A stretch of 10,046 bases of DNA from an uncultured Clostridia bacterium (GTDB lineage: Bacteria > Bacillota > Clostridia > Christensenellales > Aristaeellaceae). Shown here piece by piece: positions 4,982 to 10,046 of the stretch (the first letter of the stretch is position 1; each line of letters begins with the position of its first letter). Location of the stretch: contig CAMOUF010000180.1 in assembly GCA_946626395.1 (NCBI GenBank), forward strand, positions 1 through 10,046, given 5' to 3'. The notes under the pieces are model-generated. The model worked only from the letters and a program-made list of their open reading frames with translations, was not told the DNA's origin and made no database searches. The translations under genes were made by a program, and so were the position numbers.

Positions 4982-7258
4982 ATGATGAAAAGATTGATTG
5001 CCATGCTGCTGGCCGTTCTGCTGCTGATCCCCTGTGGGGCGGCCCTGGGCGAAGGAACGGACGAAATCATTCTGGATGAGGACGTGGTTCTGGAAGAGGA
5101 GGCCGCCGACGGGGAAGCGGCCCCCGAAGAAGAGGAAGAGCTGATTCCCTGGGCGGAGTATGACTTTGATTGGCTGGAGGTGGGCAACCCCACCGTCACC
5201 GACGGCAAATTCTTCACCGGCTGCTGGGGCAACGCCACCACAGACATTGACGTGCGCACCCTGCTGCACCGTTACCTGACAGTGGTATGGGACGGAAACC
5301 TGGGAATGTTTTCCTTTAACCACACCGTGGTCAGCGGCTCCGCCATCACCGAAAACGAAGCGGGGGACCGCACCTATTACCTGGCGCTGTACAAGGATCT
5401 GTTCTTTTCCGACGGCACCCCCATCACCGCCTGGGACTACGCCTTTTCCCTGCTGCTGATGATCGACCCCAAGATCAACGAGCTGGGCTTTGGCCAGGCC
5501 GCCAAAATGCCCTTCCTGGAGGGGTACGACGAATATATCGGCGGAGAGGTTCCGTATCTGTCCGGCCTGCGGGTGCTGACGGACTATTTCATGACCTTCC
5601 CCGTGAAGCATGAATACCTGCCATATTTCTTCGAGCTCTACCGCCTGGGCCTGACGCCCTATCCCATTCATGTGATTGCTCCGGGCTGCAAGGTGTATGA
5701 TGACGGCGAGGGCGTCTATATCGCCAATGAGGACCGCACCATCGAAGAACCCATCTTCACCACGGCGCTGCTGGAGCAGACCATCATGGACCCCGACACC
5801 GGTTACCTGACCCATCCCTCCGTGAACTGCGGCCCCTATGTGCTCACCTATTACGGGCCCCGGGACGGGTATGTGAAGCCGACGGACGAAGCGGAAGAAA
5901 CGCCTGCGGAAGAAAGCGTTCCCGAAGAAGAGACTCCCGAAGAAGCGGTTCCCACAGAAGCGCCGGAAGCCGAGCCCAGGGAAAAGCTGTGGGAAGAAGT
6001 GCCAGGCCTGGACCATGGGGCGGATATCATCGCCGTGTTTGAAATCAATCCTTACTTTAAGGGCGACGAGCATGGCGACCTGCCTGCCATCAAACGCATC
6101 TGCTTCCGCCTGGGCGTGAACGAAACCATGATCGACGAGCTGGCGGAAGGCAAATTCGCATTGCTTAACAAGGTGCTGCGCAAGGACGCCATTGAAGCGG
6201 GCATCGCCCTGTCCGGGGATCAGTTCCGGTATGACAGCTATCCCCGCATCGGCCTGTCCTTTATCACGTTTGTTCCCGACGTGCCCGCCCTGCAGGAAAA
6301 GAACGTGCGCAAGGCCATCGCCCATTGCCTGGAAAAGGATGAGGTGGTGGAGCGCTACGTGGGCGAATACGGCGTGCCTGTGGATGGATTCTACGGCATC
6401 GGCCAGTGGATGTACGGCCTGACCACCGGCACCCTGACCTATGCGCCGCCGCTGCCCGAACAGCCCACCCCGGAGGACGAGGCCGCCGTGGAAGCGCTGC
6501 TCCAGCGGGTGGACGCCCTGAGCCTGGACAACCTGGTCCATTACGAGCCGAGCGTGGAAACCGCCATTGAGCTGCTGGAGAAAAACGGCTGGACGCTGAA
6601 CGAAAACGGCGAGCCCTATGTGCGGGGCAGGGACACGGTGCGATATAAGCTGCTGGACGGGGAGTTGACCGGTCTGGACTTTAAGATGGGCTATCCCTAC
6701 ACCAACATTATCGCCCCCTCCCTGGAGGAGCTGCACCTGCCCAACCTGCTCAAGGCGGGCATCCGGGTGGAGCTGGTGCCCATGGAAATGAAGGATCTGC
6801 ATATCCGCTATGATTTCAGGGACGCGGACGACGTGGAGATGTTCTACCTGGGCGACGACTTCAATATCGAATTCGACCCCACCCTGTGGTTCCTGCCTGG
6901 CGACGCCAGCGACCCGGAAAAGGATAACCTTGCCTGGGTTCACGCAAAAATGTATGACCTGGCCGAAGAAATGTGCCGCACCGAGCCCTATGACCCGGTG
7001 ACCTTCGTGGAAAAGTGGGTCGTGTTCCAGGAAGTGTTCTCCGATCTTTTGCCCATGATTCCCGTGTACGACGATCTGTACTTTGACTTCTATACCAAAG
7101 AGCTGCATAACTACGAAATCACCAAATATGTCACCTGGGGCGAAGCCATCGTGCCCGCGCGCTTCTCTGAATGGACGGAGGAGGACGAGGCGGCCGCCAC
7201 GGGCGGCCTGGAAGGGGAAGAAACCCTGGACGACGGCGAAATCATCCTGGATGATTGA
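4982..7258 (+). CDS. Exported family 5 solute-binding-like protein with acidic insertions
   Basis: A 758-residue exported protein related to the oligopeptide/dipeptide-type extracellular binding proteins (SBP_bac_5). After a signal peptide (~1-23) and an acidic segment (~26-55), family landmarks appear: FFTGCWGNATTDIDVRTLLH, FSDGTPITAWDYAFSLL, NCGPYVLTYY, AVFEINPYFKGD, and VRKAIAHCLEKDEVVERYVG. An E/P/T-rich low-complexity stretch (~300-333) is inserted in the loop between the GPYVLTYY and AVFEINPYF strands. The C-terminus is acidic and ends GEIILDD. A Cys near the end of the signal peptide (LIPC) does not fit a lipobox well, so a lipoprotein is doubtful. No permease or ATPase genes are nearby, so a role as a surface sensor, adhesin or partner of the pilin-like protein is as plausible as import (inference). 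ATG 4982 follows GGAAAGGA with 6 nt spacing; the ATG at 4985 is possible. Confidence 0.85.
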   Translation: MMKRLIAMLLAVLLLIPCGAALGEGTDEIILDEDVVLEEEAADGEAAPEEEEELIPWAEYDFDWLEVGNPTVTDGKFFTGCWGNATTDIDVRTLLHRYLTVVWDGNLGMFSFNHTVVSGSAITENEAGDRTYYLALYKDLFFSDGTPITAWDYAFSLLLMIDPKINELGFGQAAKMPFLEGYDEYIGGEVPYLSGLRVLTDYFMTFPVKHEYLPYFFELYRLGLTPYPIHVIAPGCKVYDDGEGVYIANEDRTIEEPIFTTALLEQTIMDPDTGYLTHPSVNCGPYVLTYYGPRDGYVKPTDEAEETPAEESVPEEETPEEAVPTEAPEAEPREKLWEEVPGLDHGADIIAVFEINPYFKGDEHGDLPAIKRICFRLGVNETMIDELAEGKFALLNKVLRKDAIEAGIALSGDQFRYDSYPRIGLSFITFVPDVPALQEKNVRKAIAHCLEKDEVVERYVGEYGVPVDGFYGIGQWMYGLTTGTLTYAPPLPEQPTPEDEAAVEALLQRVDALSLDNLVHYEPSVETAIELLEKNGWTLNENGEPYVRGRDTVRYKLLDGELTGLDFKMGYPYTNIIAPSLEELHLPNLLKAGIRVELVPMEMKDLHIRYDFRDADDVEMFYLGDDFNIEFDPTLWFLPGDASDPEKDNLAWVHAKMYDLAEEMCRTEPYDPVTFVEKWVVFQEVFSDLLPMIPVYDDLYFDFYTKELHNYEITKYVTWGEAIVPARFSEWTEEDEAAATGGLEGEETLDDGEIILDD

Positions 7259-7295
7259 CCGCGCCTGAAATCATCATGCATCGGAGGTTGCCGCA

Positions 7296-7634
7296 GTGGC
7301 GAAAATCAACCTGAAACGCATGGGCCGGTTTGAATTGCTGGAAATGCTGTATGAGATGCGCAAGAAAAACCTGGAAATGACCCAGATCGTGAAAGAAACA
7401 AGAAAACGCGCCGACGAGATCCAGGCGACGCTGGATCAGCGGGTGGAAGCGGTGCGGGCCGAATATGAAAAGCAGCTGGAGGAACTCAGGCAAAACAATT
7501 CCTCCGCCCAGCTGCAGGAGCGCCTGAAATCCATCGAGCAGCAGCTGAACATGTATCAGCAGCAGCCCCAGGCCCAGACGGAGAATACGCCCCCCGCCCC
7601 GCCCGCGCCCATCCTCTGGAAGACTGGGGAATGA
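7296..7634 (+). CDS. Small cytoplasmic coiled-coil protein
   Basis: A 112-residue protein without signal peptide or membrane segment. The N-terminus has a short basic/hydrophobic motif (KINLKRMGRFELLEMLYEM, ~3-21). It is followed by a long charged helix (~22-88) with heptad-like spacing of Leu, Ile and Val, predicted to form a coiled coil. It ends in a Gln- then Pro-rich tail (~88-106). I recognise no enzyme domain. It starts with GTG 8 nt after GGAGG (7283-7287), 37 nt downstream of the solute-binding gene and only 3 nt before the second signal peptidase. This tight coupling suggests that it works with the membrane peptidases from the cytoplasmic side, as a scaffold or localisation factor, but this is inference. 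Confidence 0.75.
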   Translation: MAKINLKRMGRFELLEMLYEMRKKNLEMTQIVKETRKRADEIQATLDQRVEAVRAEYEKQLEELRQNNSSAQLQERLKSIEQQLNMYQQQPQAQTENTPPAPPAPILWKTGE

Positions 7635-7637
7635 GCC

Positions 7638-8270
7638 ATGGCGAGAAGCAGACAAAAAAAAATCACCATTCCTTCCCTGGAGGAGATCCAGCAGGAAATG
7701 ACCCGGGAGCAGAGCCGGGGCCGGTATCATCAGGCATTGAAGGGCACCCTGGGCACCATCGTGGTGGTGGCGGCCCTGGCGGTGCTGGTGGCGGCGCTGC
7801 TGCTGCCTGTGCTGCGGATCACCGGCACCTCCATGCAGCCGGGGTTCCAGCCCGGCGATATCCTGGTGGCTTACCGGACGAACACCTATGAGCGCGGCGA
7901 CGTGGTGAGCTTTTACTATAATAATAAGCTGATCATCAAGCGCGTGATCGCTTTGGGCGGGGAAACGGTGGAAATAGATGAAGAAGGCCGCGTCACCGTG
8001 GACGGACGGGCCCTGACGGAATCCTATGTGGATGAATTCGCCCTGGGCCTGTGCGACCTGGAATTTCCCTTCACCGTGCCCCAGGACAGCCTGTTCGTGC
8101 TGGGGGACAACCGCCCCCTTTCCGTGGACAGCCGCAGCACCGACTATGGCTGCGTGAACATCGAGGAAACGGTGGGCAAGGTGTTCCTGCGGGTGTGGCC
8201 CCTGAACCAGTTCACCTATTTCGGCGCGCTGCCCGCCTGGCTGGGCGGCAGGACCAACGTCAATCCGTGA
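7638..8270 (+). CDS. lepB: Type I signal peptidase, catalytic dyad intact
   Basis: A 210-residue type I signal peptidase (sip/lepB family) that cleaves signal peptides on the outer face of the cytoplasmic membrane. It has a basic cytoplasmic N-terminus (1-38), a single membrane helix (~39-58), the nucleophile box GTSMQPG with Ser65, and the general-base box IIKRVIALGGE with Lys101. Box E is intact: VLGDNRPLSVDSRSTDYG (~154-171). The length is typical of the small Gram-positive enzymes. The ATG lies 3 nt after the previous stop, with GGGGA 7 nt upstream. As the last gene of the operon it could process the exported proteins encoded before it, making up for the non-canonical first peptidase. A housekeeping role is also possible. 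Its intact KRV box is the internal reference for calling the Lys-to-Arg change in the first paralogue. Confidence 0.95.
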   Translation: MARSRQKKITIPSLEEIQQEMTREQSRGRYHQALKGTLGTIVVVAALAVLVAALLLPVLRITGTSMQPGFQPGDILVAYRTNTYERGDVVSFYYNNKLIIKRVIALGGETVEIDEEGRVTVDGRALTESYVDEFALGLCDLEFPFTVPQDSLFVLGDNRPLSVDSRSTDYGCVNIEETVGKVFLRVWPLNQFTYFGALPAWLGGRTNVNP

Positions 8271-8282
8271 TATGCTTCGTAT

Positions 8283-8309
8283 CGCCCCGGGTTTCACCGG
8301 GGCGTTTTT
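8283..8309 (+). terminator. Rho-independent terminator of the six-gene operon
   Basis: A perfect 8-bp G/C-rich stem, CGCCCCGG (8283-8290) with CCGGGGCG (8297-8304), has a 6-nt loop and is followed by five T. It lies 12 bp after the second signal peptidase stop and marks the operon end. Confidence 0.95.
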
Positions 8310-8330
8310 GCTGGCCAGAATCCAATATCA

Positions 8331-8449
8331 AAGTTCTAAGTTCAAAGTTCCAAGTTCTAAGCACAAACGTCTGTAAATAGCAGCACACCCTATTGCGCTT
8401 GACAAAACCCAGCTTGGAACTTGGAACTTGGAACTTACAGCTTAGAACT
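8331..8449. repeat. Heptad-based inverted repeat element 2
   Basis: The 5' arm (8331-8361) is four 7-nt units of the form AAGTTCN plus AAG. The 3' arm (8413-8449) is five 7-nt units, three CTTGGAA then CTTACAG and CTTAGAA, plus CT. The arms are reverse complements with a few mismatches and flank a 51-nt centre. No coding potential and no T tract are seen. The architecture matches the element at 930-1033, but the unit sequence is unrelated. It lies between the operon terminator and the next promoter. Confidence 0.75.
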
Positions 8450-8481
8450 ATGTATAAATTGGGGAAGCATGTATAAATTGG
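8450..8481. repeat. 13-bp direct repeat upstream of the sugar-binding protein promoter
   Basis: ATGTATAAATTGG occurs at 8450-8462 and again at 8469-8481, start to start 19 bp apart. It directly abuts the heptad element and lies ~70-100 bp upstream of the predicted -35. It could be a pair of regulator sites or a duplication linked to the repeat's insertion; the sequence does not decide. Confidence 0.6.
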
Positions 8482-8552
8482 TCAATATTGTGTCAGTTTT
8501 TGTTTTAAACATCTCATTTTTTGTGATTTTACAAAGTTAAGAAAAAATTCTG

Positions 8553-8581
8553 TTTACTTTTTTCAGCGATTGTGCTAAGAT
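8553..8581 (+). promoter_or_regulatory. Probable promoter of the sugar-type solute-binding protein gene
   Basis: TTTACT (8553-8558) and TAAGAT (8576-8581) are separated by 17 bp, with TGC directly before the -10 and an A/T-rich tract upstream (~8500-8550) that could act as an UP element. Each hexamer matches consensus at four positions. Transcription would start near 8588, giving a leader of ~145 nt. Confidence 0.6.
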
Positions 8582-8587
8582 ATCACC

Positions 8588-8733
8588 ATCGACGGAAGCG
8601 ACAGAAAGGAAAGATTGGTGGTTTTTCCACCATGCTTTTCTTGCTTTGCCCTTGCGCCAAACGTATCTTGGCAGCGGAAACCGCTGCTTGAGAAATGCGG
8701 CAATGCCGCAAAATAAAAAGGAGGATTCTTGTC
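8588..8733 (+). promoter_or_regulatory. Structured 5' leader with three hairpins
   Basis: Three simple hairpins lie in the leader: TGGTGG-ttttt-CCACCA (8616-8632), GCAGCGG-aaa-CCGCTGC (8671-8687) and TGCGGC-aat-GCCGCA (8696-8710). The last ends 7 nt before the strong AAGGAGG site (8718-8724). None is followed by a T tract, so classic attenuation is not indicated. I recognise no known riboswitch. An mRNA-stabilising or translation-tuning leader is plausible. Confidence 0.6.
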
Positions 8734-10046
8734 ATGAAGAAGGTTCTCGCTCTGGTTATGGCCGTCATGATGGTGCTTGGCTGCGTCAGCTTCGCCAGCG
8801 CTGAAGACGCCAAGATCAAACTGGTCGTTTGGTCCTTCACCAACGAACTGCAGGGCATGATCGAAAAGTATTATCTGCCCCAGCATCCTGAACTGGACAT
8901 CGAATTCCAGATCTATCCCACCGACGGCAACGCTTACACCACCAAGGTGGACAACCTGCTGGGCGCCAACCCCACCAGCGAAGAAGCTCCCGACATCTTC
9001 ACTCTGGAAGCTGCCTTCGTGAAGCATTATGTGGAAATGGATTGGACCGGCGACCTCAAGTCCATCGGCTTCACCGATGAAGAGCTGGCCACCGCTTTCC
9101 CCGTGATGGCTCAGATCGGCCAGAATGCTGCCGGCGTCCAGAAGGGCCTGTCCTGGCAGTCTACCCCCGGTGTTCTGATGTATCGCGCTTCCCTGGCTGA
9201 CAAGTACCTGGGCATCAAGACCCCCGAAGAATTCCAGGAAAAGGTCAAGGATTGGGACACCTTCCTCGAAACCGCTGAAGAACTGAAGGAAAAGTCTGAA
9301 GGCGCCTGCAAGATGGTCATCGGCTCCGGCGACATCTGGAACGCTTATCAGTATCAGCGCAGCGAAGGCTGGGTTGTGGATGGCAAGCTGGTCATCGACG
9401 ATGAACTGCTGGACTTCGAAGAACTGTGCAAGACCCTGGAGCAGGATGATCTGACCCACAAGGGCGGCGCTTGGAGCGAAGTTTGGTTTGCCGGTATGCG
9501 CGGCGAGCTGGAAACCCTGTGCTACTTCCTGCCCACCTGGGGCCTGCATTACACCCTGAAGCCCAACTGCGTGGCTGGCTGGGATGCTGAGAACCCCGAT
9601 TCCGAAGAAAACATCAAGAACGCTACCGAAAACGGCACCTACGGCGACTGGCGCCTGGTGGATGGCCCTGTGGCTTATTCCTGGGGCGGCACCTGGATGG
9701 GCATCAATGCTGCCAAGGCCGCTGTTGCGGACGACGCCAAGAAGGCTGCTATGCATGACCTGATTTACTTCTTCTCCCTGAACGAAGACTGGCTGGTGCA
9801 GTACGCCAAGGATTCCGGTGACTTCGTTGGTTCTGCCAAGGCTGTGGAAACCATCCTGGCCAACGGCGGCACTCCCAACCCCTTCCTGGGCGGCCAGGAT
9901 CACTATGCCATCTTCGCTTCCGCCGCGGCTCTGGCCAACGGCTCTCTGATGAGCGAATATGACGACACCATCAACGGTCTGTGGAACGACTATGTGACCA
10001 CTCCTTACACCAAGGGTGAAAAGGATCTGGACACCTGCCTGGCTGA
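8734..10046 (+). CDS. Sugar-type ABC transporter solute-binding protein (partial, 3' end outside window)
   Basis: The first 437 codons of an extracellular solute-binding protein of family 1 (SBP_bac_1, carbohydrate uptake type 1), expected to deliver a sugar or oligosaccharide to an ABC importer. The N-terminus MKKVLALVMAVMMVLGC is a signal peptide. The best cleavage site is after SFASA (23), before EDAK; Cys17 (VLGC) is a weak lipobox alternative. Family landmarks include LVVWSFTNELQ (~30-40), APDIFTLEA (~85-93), GLSWQSTPGVLMYR (~138-151) and YSWGGTWMGIN (~315-324). No stop codon is reached by the window edge. AAGGAGG lies 9 nt before the ATG. Codon use is more strongly biased (GAA, AAC, CTG, GCT, ACC) than in the operon genes, which fits very high expression. 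Permease genes probably follow downstream but are not visible. Confidence 0.92.
   Translation, partial: MKKVLALVMAVMMVLGCVSFASAEDAKIKLVVWSFTNELQGMIEKYYLPQHPELDIEFQIYPTDGNAYTTKVDNLLGANPTSEEAPDIFTLEAAFVKHYVEMDWTGDLKSIGFTDEELATAFPVMAQIGQNAAGVQKGLSWQSTPGVLMYRASLADKYLGIKTPEEFQEKVKDWDTFLETAEELKEKSEGACKMVIGSGDIWNAYQYQRSEGWVVDGKLVIDDELLDFEELCKTLEQDDLTHKGGAWSEVWFAGMRGELETLCYFLPTWGLHYTLKPNCVAGWDAENPDSEENIKNATENGTYGDWRLVDGPVAYSWGGTWMGINAAKAAVADDAKKAAMHDLIYFFSLNEDWLVQYAKDSGDFVGSAKAVETILANGGTPNPFLGGQDHYAIFASAAALANGSLMSEYDDTINGLWNDYVTTPYTKGEKDLDTCLA

Noticed and set aside
4982..5054. Lipoprotein signal for the large solute-binding protein
   Set aside because: The Cys in LIPC has Pro just before it, which does not fit a lipobox. 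An ordinary signal peptidase I site after ALG is the better reading.
4931..7108. Very long open frame antisense to the solute-binding protein
   Set aside because: It mirrors the codon bias of the plus-strand gene, is rich in His and Gln as such shadow frames are, and has no plausible start signals. The plus-strand product has clear family motifs.
8331..8449. CRISPR array
   Set aside because: The repeat units are only 7 nt, directly abutting and arranged as inverted arms, with no spacers and no cas genes.
8575..9903. Long antisense open frame over the sugar-binding protein and its leader
   Set aside because: The plus-strand frame has a strong ribosome binding site, signal peptide and SBP_bac_1 motifs. 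The antisense frame crosses the promoter and structured leader and shows no domain.

Overview
The window looks like a chromosomal segment of a Gram-positive, Clostridia-type Firmicute, possibly an uncultured gut or rumen lineage. The evidence is sigma-A-type promoters, strong AGGAGG-like ribosome binding sites, class C sortase and pilin-type proteins, and two signal peptidase I paralogues. No species call is possible from the sequence alone.

Layout. The window opens with the 3' end of a 5S rRNA and its terminator. A gene for a secreted protein of unknown function follows, driven by a consensus promoter (165-923). A convergent gene on the minus strand encodes a CaCA-family sodium/calcium exchanger-like protein (1117-2091). 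A heptad-based inverted repeat and a hairpin terminator lie between their 3' ends. From one extended -10 promoter near 2297-2325, six genes run on the plus strand to a strong terminator at 8283-8309: a signal peptidase I-like protein, a class C sortase-like protein, a secreted pilin-like protein, a large family 5 solute-binding-like protein, a small coiled-coil protein and a second signal peptidase I. Downstream are a second heptad inverted repeat, a 13-bp direct repeat, a promoter, a structured leader, and the start of a highly expressed sugar-type solute-binding protein that runs off the end.

The six-gene operon is the interesting part. Its order resembles a sortase-dependent pilus locus, but the chemistry appears to be missing at three points. 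The first signal peptidase has Arg where the catalytic Lys belongs. The sortase has Glu and Asn where the catalytic His and Cys belong, although its Arg, fold landmarks and both membrane anchors remain. The pilin-like protein has a signal peptide, a pilin-type N-terminal domain and a MucBP-like repeat, but no LPXTG, C-terminal membrane anchor or basic tail. The last gene is a signal peptidase with an intact Ser/Lys dyad. I infer a derived surface system in which the sortase and first peptidase act as scaffolds or binding proteins, together with a solute-binding-like protein that has no transporter genes beside it. This rests on motif reading by eye and has not been tested.

Other patterns: all four promoters I can identify carry TGC directly before the -10 hexamer. 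The two intergenic inverted repeats have unrelated sequences but the same architecture, with arms made of degenerate 7-nt tandem units.
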